64,000 bases of DNA from Streptomyces sp. NBC_00286 (GCF_036173125.1 NZ_CP108054.1:2790001-2854000), one strand, 5' to 3'. Shown: positions 1 to 8,916, counted from the first letter of the stretch. A program made the numbers and translations. Notes: generated by a model from the sequence alone, not told the origin.

Positions 1-930
1 GGCGGCGGCCTTGGCGAGCGCGGCCACGAACTCGTCGTGGATGGACTCCTGGACGAGGACGCGGGTGGCGGCCGTACAGTCCTGGCCCGCGTTGAAGAAG
101 CCCGCGACGGAGATGTCCTCGACGGCCTTGGCGATGTCGGTGTCCTCGAAGACCACGACCGGCGCCTTGCCGCCCAGCTCCAGGTGGACGCGCTTGAGGT
201 CCTTGGAGGCGGACTCGGCGACCTGCATGCCGGCCCGTACGGAACCGGTGATCGAGGCCATGGCGGGGGTCGGGTGCTCGACCATCAGCCGGCCGGTGTC
301 ACGGTCGCCGCAGATGACGTTGAAGACGCCCTTCGGGACGATCGAGCCGATGATCTCGGCCATGAGGACGGTCGAGGCGGGGGTGGTGTCGGACGGCTTC
401 AGCACCACGGTGTTGCCCGCGGCGAGCGCCGGGGCGAACTTCCATACGGCCATCATCATCGGGTAGTTCCAGGGCGCGACCTGCGCACAGACACCGACGG
501 GCTCGCGGCGGACGATGGAGGTCAGGCCGTCCATGTACTCCCCGGCCGCGCGGCCCTCGAGCATCCGGGCGGCACCCGCGAAGAAGCGGATCTGGTCGAC
601 CATGGGCGGGATCTCTTCGGACCGGGTCAGCCCGATCGGCTTGCCGGTGTTCTCCACCTCCGCGGCGATGAGTTCCTCGGCCCGCTCCTCGAAGGCGTCC
701 GCGATCTTGAGGAGGGCCTTCTGGCGCTCGGCCGGGACCAGGTCCCGCCAGGCCGGGAAGGCCGCGGCCGCGGCGGCCATCGCGGCGTCGACGTCCGCCT
801 GCCCGGACAGCGGCGCGGTGGCGTACGCCTCGCCCGTCGCGGGGTTGACCACCTCGGTGGTCCGTCCATCGGCGGCATCGCGGAACTCTCCGTCGATGTA
901 GTTGCGCAGACGACGCAGCTCAGTGCTCAC
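1..930 (-). CDS. Gamma-aminobutyraldehyde-type aldehyde dehydrogenase (3' end outside window)
   Basis: NAD(P)-dependent aldehyde dehydrogenase, most like the enzymes that oxidise gamma-aminobutyraldehyde in putrescine/polyamine breakdown. The first 310 residues are visible; the C-terminus lies beyond base 1. The sequence reads VSTELRRLRNYIDGEF at the GTG start. It has the substrate-channel motif APWNYP, the glutamate motif LELGGKAP, and the catalytic cysteine in FFNAGQDCTA (about residue 285). The gene diverges from an Lrp-family regulator and a class III aminotransferase, which together suggest an amine catabolic locus where a diamine is transaminated and the aldehyde oxidised. The exact substrate is inferred from family resemblance and neighbours. 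Confidence 0.88.
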   Translation of the reverse strand, partial: MSTELRRLRNYIDGEFRDAADGRTTEVVNPATGEAYATAPLSGQADVDAAMAAAAAAFPAWRDLVPAERQKALLKIADAFEERAEELIAAEVENTGKPIGLTRSEEIPPMVDQIRFFAGAARMLEGRAAGEYMDGLTSIVRREPVGVCAQVAPWNYPMMMAVWKFAPALAAGNTVVLKPSDTTPASTVLMAEIIGSIVPKGVFNVICGDRDTGRLMVEHPTPAMASITGSVRAGMQVAESASKDLKRVHLELGGKAPVVVFEDTDIAKAVEDISVAGFFNAGQDCTAATRVLVQESIHDEFVAALAKAAA

Positions 931-1026
931 TGCCGGCCCTCCTGTCGGGTGTCCATTCCTTGAGACACCCAGCCTAGTCCGAGGCTCCACGTTTTCAACA
1001 CCCCCGATCGGCCCAGAACTGCGAAA

Positions 1027-1079
1027 TCCGCAATTGCCAGCCATGTAAACAACGAATTTCATCGATCGAACCTTGCGGA
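1027..1079. promoter_or_regulatory. Divergent promoter region with inverted repeat TCCGCAA / TTGCGGA
   Basis: The 163-bp gap between the divergent dehydrogenase (start 930) and the Lrp-type gene (start 1094) holds TCCGCAA at 1027-1033 and its exact inverse TTGCGGA at 1073-1079, with AT-rich sequence between them. Lrp/AsnC proteins often bind several spaced sites between divergent genes, so this is a candidate operator. That assignment is an inference from position and symmetry. Confidence 0.35.
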
Positions 1080-1093
1080 ACTGCCGATGTCTC

Positions 1094-1615
1094 ATGCACA
1101 GTGAGCACGTGGTCAGTCGCAGCACAGGGCCGAAGGGCTCCCAGGAAACCCGGTCGGGGAACAGCACTCCCCCGCTGGACTCCGTCTCCCTCGCCATCAT
1201 CGAGCAGCTCCAGGAAGACGGCCGGCGGCCGTACGCCGCGATCGGCAAGGCGGTCGGCCTCTCGGAGGCGGCCGTCCGCCAGCGCGTCCAGAAGCTGCTC
1301 GACCAGGGCGTGATGCAGATCGTCGCCGTCACGGACCCGCTCACCGTGGGTTTCCGCCGGCAGGCGATGGTCGGCATGAACGTCGAGGGCGACACGGAGA
1401 TCGTGGCCGACGCGCTGAGCGACATGCCGGAAGTCGAGTACGTGGTGATGACCGCCGGCTCCTTCGACCTCCTCGCCGAGATCGTCTGCGAGGACGACGA
1501 CCACCTGCTGGATGTCATCAACAAACGCATCCGGGCCCTTCCCGGCGTGCGCTCCACCGAGAGCTTCGTCTACCTGAAACTCAAGAAGCAGACCTACATG
1601 TGGGGAACCCGATAG
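1094..1615 (+). CDS. Lrp/AsnC family transcriptional regulator
   Basis: About 173-residue regulator. An N-terminal winged helix-turn-helix (about residues 27-75, with LDSVSLAIIEQLQEDGRR and AIGKAVGLSEAAVRQRVQKL) is followed by a RAM-type ligand-binding/oligomerisation domain (VGMNVEGD to the C-terminus). An in-frame ATG at 1094 fits the family length better than the upstream ATG at 1073. Its last 16 bases overlap the GTG start of the aminotransferase at 1600, so the two are almost certainly cotranscribed and translationally coupled. It probably controls the divergent dehydrogenase and the aminotransferase. The effector is unknown, but an amine or amino acid is likely. Confidence 0.85.
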   Translation: MHSEHVVSRSTGPKGSQETRSGNSTPPLDSVSLAIIEQLQEDGRRPYAAIGKAVGLSEAAVRQRVQKLLDQGVMQIVAVTDPLTVGFRRQAMVGMNVEGDTEIVADALSDMPEVEYVVMTAGSFDLLAEIVCEDDDHLLDVINKRIRALPGVRSTESFVYLKLKKQTYMWGTR

Positions 1616-2982
1616 CCGTGACCGAAAAGGACCTCAGCCGAACCGCGTACGACCACCTGTGGATGCACTTCACCCGCATGTCCTCGTACGAGAACGCGCC
1701 CGTCCCCACCATCGTCCGGGGCGAGGGCACCTACATCTACGACGACAAGGGCAAGCGCTACCTCGACGGTCTCGCGGGCCTGTTCGTGGTCCAGGCCGGG
1801 CACGGCCGGGTGGAACTGGCCGAGACCGCCGCCAAGCAGGCGCAGGAACTGGCCTTCTTCCCGGTCTGGTCGTACGCCCACCCCAAGGCGATCGAGCTGG
1901 CCGAGCGCCTCGCCGGCCACGCCCCCGGTGATCTGAACAAGGTCTTCTTCACCACGGGCGGCGGCGAGGCGGTCGAGACCGCCTGGAAGCTCGCCAAGCA
2001 GTACTGGAAGCTGCGCGGGCAGTACACCAAGTACAAGGTCATCTCCCGCGCGGTCGCCTACCACGGCACCCCGCAGGGCGCCCTGTCCATCACCGGACTG
2101 CCCGCCCTGAAGGCCCCGTTCGAGCCGCTGGTCCCGGGCGCCCACAAGGTCCCGAACACCAACATCTACCGCGCACCGATCCACGGCGACGACCCGGAGG
2201 CCTTCGGCCGCTGGGCCGCCGACCAGATCGAGCAGCAGATCCTCTTCGAGGGCCCGGAGACGATCGCGGCCGTCTTCCTGGAGCCGGTGCAGAACGCGGG
2301 CGGCTGCTTCCCGCCGCCGCCCGGCTACTTCCAGCGGGTCCGCGAGATCTGCGACCAGTACGACGTGCTGCTCGTCTCCGACGAGGTCATCTGCGCCTTC
2401 GGCCGGCTAGGCACGATGTTCGCCTGCGACAAGTTCGGTTACGTCCCGGACATGATCACCTGCGCCAAGGGCATGACCTCGGGCTACTCCCCCATAGGCG
2501 CCTGCATCATCTCGGACCGCATAGCCGAGCCCTTCTACAAGGGCGACAACACCTTCCTGCACGGCTACACCTTCGGCGGCCATCCCGTCTCCGCCGCGGT
2601 GGCCCTCGCCAACCTCGACCTGTTCGAGCGCGAGAAGCTCAACCAGCACGTACTCGACAACGAGAACGCGTTCCTGACGACCCTCCAGAAGCTGCACGAC
2701 CTGCCGATCGTCGGCGACGTCCGCGGCAACGGCTTCTTCTACGGCATCGAGCTGGTGAAGGACAAGGCCACCAAGGAGAGCTTCACGGACGAGGAGTCGG
2801 AGCGGATCCTGTACGGCTACGTCTCCAAAAAGCTCTTCGAGTACGGTCTTTACTGCCGCGCCGACGACCGCGGTGACCCGGTGGTGCAGCTCTCGCCGCC
2901 GCTGATCTCGGACCAGTCGACGTTCGACGAGATCGAGTCGATCGTCCGCCAGGTGCTGACGGAGGCCTGGACCCAGCTCTGA
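1600..2982 (+). CDS. Class III (omega) aspartate-aminotransferase-family protein
   Basis: PLP-dependent class III aminotransferase of 460 residues, the usual size. Visible motifs are the cofactor-binding TTGGGEAVETAWKLA region, the acidic SDEVICAFGRLG segment whose Asp contacts the pyridine nitrogen, and the Schiff-base lysine in ITCAKGMTSGYSP (about Lys290). The GTG at 1600 overlaps the Lrp gene; a second GTG at 1618 (VTEKDLSR) is possible. Paired with the neighbouring aldehyde dehydrogenase it probably transaminates a diamine such as putrescine or a related omega-amino compound. The family also includes beta-alanine:pyruvate enzymes, so the substrate is not settled. Confidence 0.88.
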   Translation: MGNPIAVTEKDLSRTAYDHLWMHFTRMSSYENAPVPTIVRGEGTYIYDDKGKRYLDGLAGLFVVQAGHGRVELAETAAKQAQELAFFPVWSYAHPKAIELAERLAGHAPGDLNKVFFTTGGGEAVETAWKLAKQYWKLRGQYTKYKVISRAVAYHGTPQGALSITGLPALKAPFEPLVPGAHKVPNTNIYRAPIHGDDPEAFGRWAADQIEQQILFEGPETIAAVFLEPVQNAGGCFPPPPGYFQRVREICDQYDVLLVSDEVICAFGRLGTMFACDKFGYVPDMITCAKGMTSGYSPIGACIISDRIAEPFYKGDNTFLHGYTFGGHPVSAAVALANLDLFEREKLNQHVLDNENAFLTTLQKLHDLPIVGDVRGNGFFYGIELVKDKATKESFTDEESERILYGYVSKKLFEYGLYCRADDRGDPVVQLSPPLISDQSTFDEIESIVRQVLTEAWTQL

Positions 2983-3242
2983 GACTGCGGCTGAGACCGG
3001 GTTCTGAACCCCGGCTCCGATCAGCTCTGATCTTCCTTTGGGATGATCAACACCGGCCCCGTTGCCGCCCGTTCGAGTGAGATTGGGCGGCACCGGGGCC
3101 GCGTACGTCCGGCCTCCCGGCGTCGAATCCCTAGCGTGCCCAGTGACCGATCGGCTCCGCCTTCGTTCCCCCGGACGGGGGGACTTCCTCCCGGTCCGGG
3201 GGGATTCCGCGGCATTTCTGATCCGAACCGAGGTGTACGCCC

Positions 3243-3986
3243 ATGGTGGCTCCGCCGGACAACGACGTGCTCTGGGCACGTGCTCTGCATGTCAAGCACA
3301 ACGGCTCCCCCGCGCTCAGCGGCGTCTCGCTCGGGGTCCGCGTGGGCGAGATCCTCGCCGTCGGCGGCCCGCGCGGCAGCGGCAAGACCACACTGCTGAG
3401 ATGCCTGTCGGGGCAACTCCTGCCGCAGCAGGGTGAGGTCTGGTTCAACAGCACGCCCGTGCACACCATGGGCCCGCACACCCGCGAACGCCTGCGCCGC
3501 GACCGTTTCGGCTGGATCGACCCGGCACCCGTCCTGGTACCCGAGCTGAACGCCTGGGAGAACGCCGCACTGCCGCTGATGCTGCGCGGCGTAGGGCGCC
3601 GCGAGGCCAAGACCACCGCCCTGGAGTGGCTGGAGCGCCTGGACATCGGCGGTTGTGCCCGCCGCCGCCCGTACGCCCTGCTCCAGGCCGAGCGTCAGCG
3701 CGTCGCCATCGCCCGTGCGCTGGTTCCCGCGCCGACCGTGCTCTTCGCCGACGAGCCGACCGCCCCGCTGCATCGCGTCGACCGCGCCAATGTGCTGCGC
3801 ACGCTCACGACGGCGGCCCGTTCACACGGCATCACGGTCGTGCTGGCCACGCACGACGCGGACACCGCGGCCCTCGCCGACCGCAGGGTGTCGCTGCTCG
3901 ACGGGCGGCGCGTGAACACCGTCCATCTGCCTCCGGCCGCCGAGACCGAGTCGGAAGGCCGGGCCGCGTGCTCGCTCTCCGCCTAG
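3243..3986 (+). CDS. ABC transporter ATP-binding protein with degenerate signature motif
   Basis: 247-residue ABC ATPase of the LolD/MacB-like (FtsX-partner) group. Walker A is GGPRGSGKTT (Lys48), Walker B is VLFADEPT and the H-loop is ATHD. The signature, normally LSGGQ, reads LLQAE before RQRVAIARAL, and the D-loop reads APLHRV instead of a SALD-like sequence. ATP binding should be intact, but the catalytic cycle may be altered. Its stop lies inside the next gene (19-base overlap with the permease GTG at 3968), so the pair forms one transporter or mechanotransmission complex. Cargo unknown. Confidence 0.85.
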   Translation: MVAPPDNDVLWARALHVKHNGSPALSGVSLGVRVGEILAVGGPRGSGKTTLLRCLSGQLLPQQGEVWFNSTPVHTMGPHTRERLRRDRFGWIDPAPVLVPELNAWENAALPLMLRGVGRREAKTTALEWLERLDIGGCARRRPYALLQAERQRVAIARALVPAPTVLFADEPTAPLHRVDRANVLRTLTTAARSHGITVVLATHDADTAALADRRVSLLDGRRVNTVHLPPAAETESEGRAACSLSA

Positions 3987-5218
3987 CCCGGGGCGCCCGG
4001 CCCGCCGTCCAACTGCGCCGGTTCCTGGTGGCGGTGGCGTCGGCGGGCACGGGCTTCCTGCTCCTGTGCACCCTGGGGTTCGCCATGGGGCACCCGCATG
4101 AGTCCTCGGACGCGGTCATCCGGCTCGCGTGGTGTCTCGCGCCGCTCGCCGCCACCGTGCAGTTCGCGGTGGCGGTGGCCCGTACCGACCCGGCCACCCG
4201 TCCCCGGCCCGGCCTCTTCGCGATCGGCCTGGGACCGGCCCGGCTGATGCTGCTCGCGGCGATCTCCACGGCGGTTTCCTGCACGCTCGGTTCGCTGATC
4301 GCCCTGCTCTGCGTGCTGCATCTGCGCGGCGATCTGAGCGGTCTGCCCTTCGACGGCGAGGCCGCCGAACTGCTCGCCGGGAACCGGCCGTTGCCCCTCG
4401 CGGCCACACTAACCCTGCTGGCGCTGGTACCGATCGCCGCGTCCGTGGCGAGCGCGCTGTCCCTGCGCCCGCGCGGAGGCCGGCAGTCCGGCGCTCGTAC
4501 GGCCTTCGGGACCGGCGCACAGGCAGCCGCCACCGAAGCCGACGGCTCCGCGCTCAGTGACGCTCACCCGGACGACCCCGGCCCGCCCGAGCACCCGTAC
4601 CCCGCTCCCGGCCCCACTCCCACCGGCCTGCCCTGGGGTGTGGCGGTGCTCGCGGCCGGGCTCGCCGTCGAGACGTACGCGAGTCGCAGCGGCCCCGCGT
4701 CCGGTCCCGCCCTGCCCGGTCTTCAGGCGGGCGGCTCCGCCGGTGTCCTCATCGGCTGGGTGCTTGCCACACTGGGCCTGGCGATGGCGGGCCCAGCGCT
4801 GACCCACCTGAGCGGCCGGTTGCTCCAGGCGGTGCGGCCGGGCGCGGTGCGGCTGCTGGCCGGGCGCATCCTCATGGAGGAGGCGGGGCGCATCGGCCGG
4901 CCGCTCGGCGTGGTGTGCGCGGTGGCATCGGGGGCGTACGCCATGGCCGCGCTCTATGCCGACGCGCGCCCCGAGATCGGGCCGCTCACCGTGCTGGGCG
5001 TGCTGATCGTGGCGGGCTGTGCCGTCGGGACGCTGCTGACGGCCGCGGTCGAGGCCAGGCAGAACCGTGCCGACACCACGGCGGCACTGCTGGGGCTCGG
5101 CGCCCCCGCCGCCCTGCTGCGCGGCGCCGCCGCACTTCGCGCGGGCGCGCTGCTCGCCGTCCTCGGCCCGCTGACCTGGGCGATCGCAGGGCTGGCGGCT
5201 GTGCCGCTGACCGACTGA
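3968..5218 (+). CDS. ABC transporter permease (FtsX/MacB-like membrane protein)
   Basis: About 416 residues with many hydrophobic segments: an early pair around residues 15-70, further segments through about 160, then a Pro/Gly-rich linker around residues 190-220 and four or more C-terminal helices. The GTG at 3968 (VLALRLARGARPAV) is chosen because it gives a 19-base overlap with the ATPase and a basic N-terminus before the first helix. The layout (helices, linker, helix cluster) resembles FtsX-like permeases. No substrate can be deduced. It presumably works with the preceding ATPase. Confidence 0.75.
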   Translation: MLALRLARGARPAVQLRRFLVAVASAGTGFLLLCTLGFAMGHPHESSDAVIRLAWCLAPLAATVQFAVAVARTDPATRPRPGLFAIGLGPARLMLLAAISTAVSCTLGSLIALLCVLHLRGDLSGLPFDGEAAELLAGNRPLPLAATLTLLALVPIAASVASALSLRPRGGRQSGARTAFGTGAQAAATEADGSALSDAHPDDPGPPEHPYPAPGPTPTGLPWGVAVLAAGLAVETYASRSGPASGPALPGLQAGGSAGVLIGWVLATLGLAMAGPALTHLSGRLLQAVRPGAVRLLAGRILMEEAGRIGRPLGVVCAVASGAYAMAALYADARPEIGPLTVLGVLIVAGCAVGTLLTAAVEARQNRADTTAALLGLGAPAALLRGAAALRAGALLAVLGPLTWAIAGLAAVPLTD

Positions 5219-5321
5219 TCCTCCGTACGAAAAAAGTTCAGGACAGCCGATGAGTTTTCGGCGAGGCTCTGGTCTAACCCTGCGAACGACAACTTGACCG
5301 TACAAAAGGGGAGAGACCGCC

Positions 5322-5729
5322 ATGTACCAGCAGATGATCTTCGTGAACCTCGCCGTCAACGACCTCGACGTCTCGAAGAAGTTCTTCACGGCGCTCGGTT
5401 ATGGGATCAACGAGCAGTTCTCCGACGAGCACTGCGCGAGCATCGTCATCAGCGACACGATCGTCGCGATGATCATGGACAAGCAGCGCTACGCGGACTT
5501 CACGAAGAAGGAGATCGCGGACTCCACGAAGACCAGCGAGGTGCTGCTGGCGCTGAGCGCCGAGAGCCGCGAGAAGGTCGACGAGCTGGTCGACAAGGCG
5601 CTGGCGGCGGGCGGTTCCCCGTCGGGCGAGACGCAGGACCACGGCTTCATGTACGGCCGCGCCTTCGACGACCCGGACGGCCACACCTGGGAGATCATGT
5701 GGATGGACCCGGCGGCCGTCCAGGGCTGA
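5322..5729 (+). CDS. VOC family protein (glyoxalase/bleomycin-resistance fold)
   Basis: 135-residue vicinal-oxygen-chelate protein. The paired beta-alpha-beta-beta-beta modules are visible: MIFVNLAVNDLDVSKKFF at the start and MYGRAFDDPDGHTWEIMWMD near the end, the latter with the typical DPDGHxWE metal-site segment. A GGGGAGA ribosome-binding site lies just upstream. Members include dioxygenases, isomerases and drug-binding proteins. Nothing here fixes the reaction, and the gene stands alone between the ABC permease and the LOG-like gene. Confidence 0.85.
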   Translation: MYQQMIFVNLAVNDLDVSKKFFTALGYGINEQFSDEHCASIVISDTIVAMIMDKQRYADFTKKEIADSTKTSEVLLALSAESREKVDELVDKALAAGGSPSGETQDHGFMYGRAFDDPDGHTWEIMWMDPAAVQG

Positions 5730-5778
5730 GGTCCAGGGCACAACGCATTGCTTACGCGGCCACTCCTAGCATGGGCGG

Positions 5779-6912
5779 GTGCAGACTATGCCCGCCCATG
5801 CGGCCCACCACCAAGACAACGAGATCGAGACCCTCGAAGAGTTCGACGCGATCGTCTCCGCGCGCGGGACTCTCGCCGGGTTCCGCGTCCAGGCCATTGA
5901 TCTGACGGACCGTACGCGGGAGTTGCTCACCACCGACACCGCGGGGGCCGTCTTCCTCGGCTGCCCGATGCGCGAGGAGGCGGCGGCGAAGGTCCGCGCC
6001 GCCGGCGCCCTGGTCTTCCCGCCGGTCCCGGACCTGCCCTTCGACCCGTACCGCGGTCATGTCTACACGCCCGGTGAGCTGTTCGCCTCGCTCGACAAGG
6101 GGTACGAGGCGACGCCGGACGCCCTCGCCTACACCTGGTTCCAGCAGACCAAGGCCGACGGCGACGTCTACGCGTCGATGCTGCGCTCCGTCCACGACGA
6201 CTCCGTCTCCGACGCCCTCGACGAACTGCTGCGCGGGACACGGGTGGTGGGTGTGATGGGCGGCCATGCGATGCGCCGCGGCACGGAGACGTACGAGGGC
6301 GCGGCTCGGCTCGGGCGCGCGCTGGCACGGGCCGGCTTCACGGTGGCGACGGGCGGCGGTCCGGGCGCCATGGAGGCGGCGAACCTGGGCGCGTACGCGG
6401 CTCCGTACGAGGACGCGATGCTCCAGGAGGCCTGCCAACTCCTGGGCAAGGCACCCTCGTTCACGCCCTCGATCACCGAATGGGCACGGTCCGCCTTCGA
6501 GGTGCGCGAGCGCTGGCCGAAGGGCAACCACTCGGTCGGGATCCCCACCTGGTTCTACGGCCATGAGCCGCCGAACGCCTTCGCCTCCCACATCGCCAAG
6601 TACTTCGCCAACGCCACCCGCGAAGACGGTCTGCTGGCCCGCTCGAACGCGGGCGTCGTCTTCCTGCCGGGCGCCGCCGGCACCGTACAGGAGGTCTTCG
6701 ACAACGCAACACCGAACTACTACGAGTCCCGCGGCGAGCCGACCCCCATGGTCCTGGTCGACCGCGCCCACTGGACGGAGCGGCTGCCGGTGTGGCCACT
6801 GCTCCAGTCGCTGGCCAGGAACCGCTCGATGGAGCCGCGGATCGCGCTTGTGGACCACGTCGAGGAGGCACCGGAGGCATTGGTCCGGCTGGCTGAGACA
6901 AGCGTGGGCTGA
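5779..6912 (+). CDS. LOG family / Rossmann-fold nucleotide-binding protein
   Basis: 377 residues. The C-terminal two thirds carry the LOG (lysine-decarboxylase-like) fold, with VVGVMGGHAMRRG, the nucleotide loop ATGGGPGAMEAANLGAY and a second loop LPGAAGTVQEVFDN, where classical LOG enzymes read PGGxGTxxE. The substitution of the second Gly and the long N-terminal extension (about 150 residues) separate it from the short cytokinin-activating LOG enzymes, so phosphoribohydrolase activity is uncertain. The GTG at 5779 or the ATG at 5788 (better spaced from GGGCGGG) could be the start. Confidence 0.75.
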   Translation: MQTMPAHAAHHQDNEIETLEEFDAIVSARGTLAGFRVQAIDLTDRTRELLTTDTAGAVFLGCPMREEAAAKVRAAGALVFPPVPDLPFDPYRGHVYTPGELFASLDKGYEATPDALAYTWFQQTKADGDVYASMLRSVHDDSVSDALDELLRGTRVVGVMGGHAMRRGTETYEGAARLGRALARAGFTVATGGGPGAMEAANLGAYAAPYEDAMLQEACQLLGKAPSFTPSITEWARSAFEVRERWPKGNHSVGIPTWFYGHEPPNAFASHIAKYFANATREDGLLARSNAGVVFLPGAAGTVQEVFDNATPNYYESRGEPTPMVLVDRAHWTERLPVWPLLQSLARNRSMEPRIALVDHVEEAPEALVRLAETSVG

Positions 6913-6940
6913 AGCCAGGGGGTAGGGCGGGCCGGACCCG

Positions 6941-7744
6941 TCACTCGAACGTGGCTCGCTCCAGCCAGAACCCCAGTAGCCCCGGCTCTCCCAGGACCTC
7001 CAACTTCCCTCCGTCCAGCGGGAGTCGCCGGTAGAAGGCGAGCAGTACGTCGGTGAGTGGCCCGCGTAGCGCGACTGTCGCTTTCTCGTGGTCGCGGCGC
7101 CAGGTCACGCCGTCCTCCGTGAGCTGGATGAACCATTCGGCGTTCAACTCGGCCGGGGTGTCGGTTGCGTGGAGGTGGATGCTGCGGCGTGAGCCGCGGA
7201 GTTCGCTCGCCGCGTGTTGCGGCATCACCTGCTGCGCGTACCGGACGATCTGCAGCCACTCGTCGATCGCGTCGGCAGCCAGCTCGGGCGCGAGCTCGTA
7301 GGGCGCACCCGCCGCGATCGCCGCGTCCGCGCGGTGGATCACCGTCTCCAGCGTCATACGCCGCGCCCAGAAACCGGCCGTCCGCTCCCAGGACCAGGTC
7401 CAGGCGGCGGCCTCGGGCCCGGCGGTGCGCAGGGTCGCGGCGGTCTTCTCGGCGCCCTCGGCCAGCCAGGCGTCGAGAGCGGCGGGGTCGTCGTGCTCGG
7501 GCCCCGCGAAGTCGGGCACCTGGGAGTCCTGGACCTCCTCGGTCGCCCCCGTACGCACGATGTGCTCGACCCAGCGGTGTGCGCCGCCCACGTGCACGGC
7601 GAGTTCCCGCAGGGTCCAGTCCGGACAGGTCGGGACCGTGACTGCGAGATCAGCGTCCTTCAGGTGCTCCCTCAACAGCGCGGTCTGCGCGACGATTTCG
7701 TCGCAGTAGCGGTCATGTCCGAGATCGACTCCGAGTTGCGTCAT
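6941..7744 (-). CDS. Maleylpyruvate isomerase family (DinB-fold, mycothiol-dependent type) protein
   Basis: 267-residue protein of the DinB/MDMPI superfamily. The N-terminal four-helix bundle has the metal-site pattern LRELAVHVGGAHRWVEHIV and later ETVIHRADAAIA, and the C-terminal domain is the MDMPI-C type. In actinobacteria such enzymes often use mycothiol as cosubstrate for isomerisation, conjugation or detoxification. The reaction is unknown. The gene ends 27 bases from the end of the convergent LOG-like gene and begins 10 bases from the end of the thiQ-like gene. Confidence 0.8.
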   Translation of the reverse strand: MTQLGVDLGHDRYCDEIVAQTALLREHLKDADLAVTVPTCPDWTLRELAVHVGGAHRWVEHIVRTGATEEVQDSQVPDFAGPEHDDPAALDAWLAEGAEKTAATLRTAGPEAAAWTWSWERTAGFWARRMTLETVIHRADAAIAAGAPYELAPELAADAIDEWLQIVRYAQQVMPQHAASELRGSRRSIHLHATDTPAELNAEWFIQLTEDGVTWRRDHEKATVALRGPLTDVLLAFYRRLPLDGGKLEVLGEPGLLGFWLERATFE

Positions 7745-7753
7745 GCCCGCACC

Positions 7754-8914
7754 CTAGGTGGCCTGATCCTGGTCCAGCACGACAATTTCCGCCGCGTCGA
7801 AGGCCACCCCGACCTCGTCCCCGGCCTCCGGCGCATCCCGCAGCGCGCACGCCGCCTCCAGGCGCGGCGCGGCCTCCGGCTGCAGATGTACCGAGACATG
7901 CGTGCCGCGGAACGTGCGCGCCGCGACCGTGCAGCGCAACCCCTCCGCCGGCGGTACGAGCCGTACGCCCGCGGGCCTGATCAGCAGCGTGACCTCGCCC
8001 TGCGGGGCACCGGCGGGCACCGGGACCTTGCCCCACGGCGTGTCCGCGGCCTCCCCGCTGACGCTCGCGTCGCCGGTCACGTTCTCGAAGCCGAGGAAGC
8101 GGGCCACGAACGCGTCCGCCGGCCGCTGCCACACTTCAAGTGGCGTGCCGGACTGGGCGATCCGCCCGTCGCGCATCACCACGACGCGGTCGGCGAGCGC
8201 GAACGCCTCGCCCTGGTCGTGGGTGACCGCGAGCACGGTGGTGCCCAACTCAGCGAAGAGTTCGCGGAGTTCGACGACGAGCCGTTCGCGCAGGGAGCGG
8301 TCGAGCTGGCCGAGCGGTTCGTCGAGCATGAGCAGCCGGGGGCGCGGGGCGAGGGCCCGGGCGAGGGCTACACGCTGCTGCTCGCCTCCGGAGAGGGAGG
8401 CGATGGCCCTGGACGCGGCTCCCGGCAGGCCGACGAGCTCCAGCAACTCCCGTACCCGTACGTCTTGTTGTGCCTTCGACGCCCCGTGCATCCGCAGTCC
8501 GAAGGCCACGTTGCCGCCCACGTCGCGCTGCGGGAACAGTTGGTGGTCCTGGAACATCAGGCCGACGCCCCGCTTGTGCGCGGGGACACCGCCGAGGTCG
8601 CGGCCGTCCAGGAACACCCGCCCGGAGTCGAGGTGTTGCAGCCCCGCGACCGCCCGTAGCAGCGTGGACTTGCCGCTCCCGCTGGGCCCGAGCACGCACA
8701 CGATCTCGTGCTCGGCGACGTCGAGGCCGACGGCATCGAGGGCGGTGCCCCGTCCGAACCGTACGGTCGCCTCATCGAGCGTGAGCATCGATGCCTGCGT
8801 GAGCTTCGCGTCCTGCGTGAGCTTGCCGTCCCGCTTGTCGCTCGCGTCCCGCTTGTGGATCGCGTTCTGCTTGTGGATCGCATCGCGCCTGTCGACCGCA
8901 TCGCGCTTGGCCAT
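7754..8914 (-). CDS. ThiQ-like ABC transporter ATPase (thiamine-type uptake)
   Basis: ATP-binding subunit of the riboswitch-controlled importer, 386 residues from the ATG at 8914, which lies two bases past the stop of the permease gene. Walker A is GPSGSGKSTL, the signature is SLSGGEQQRVALARAL, Walker B is LLMLDEPLGQLD, and the H-loop is VTHD. A C-terminal TOBE-like domain follows (about residues 280-386). The first 45 residues are seven degenerate hexapeptides (consensus near RDAIHK) before MLTLDEATVRFG, where the usual family sequence begins. An internal ATG at 8788 would skip them. It should energise thiamine or thiamine-precursor import. Confidence 0.85.
   Translation of the reverse strand: MAKRDAVDRRDAIHKQNAIHKRDASDKRDGKLTQDAKLTQASMLTLDEATVRFGRGTALDAVGLDVAEHEIVCVLGPSGSGKSTLLRAVAGLQHLDSGRVFLDGRDLGGVPAHKRGVGLMFQDHQLFPQRDVGGNVAFGLRMHGASKAQQDVRVRELLELVGLPGAASRAIASLSGGEQQRVALARALAPRPRLLMLDEPLGQLDRSLRERLVVELRELFAELGTTVLAVTHDQGEAFALADRVVVMRDGRIAQSGTPLEVWQRPADAFVARFLGFENVTGDASVSGEAADTPWGKVPVPAGAPQGEVTLLIRPAGVRLVPPAEGLRCTVAARTFRGTHVSVHLQPEAAPRLEAACALRDAPEAGDEVGVAFDAAEIVVLDQDQAT
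8780..8905 (-). repeat. Seven 18-bp coding repeats at the 5' end of the thiQ-like gene
   Basis: Codons 4-45 form seven successive six-residue units: RDAVDR, RDAIHK, QNAIHK, RDASDK, RDGKLT, QDAKLT, QASMLT. The frame is kept throughout. The region is hydrophilic and precedes the first beta strand of the ATPase domain. It looks like expansion by replication slippage and is not part of the conserved fold. Confidence 0.8.
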
Positions 8915-8916
8915 CG

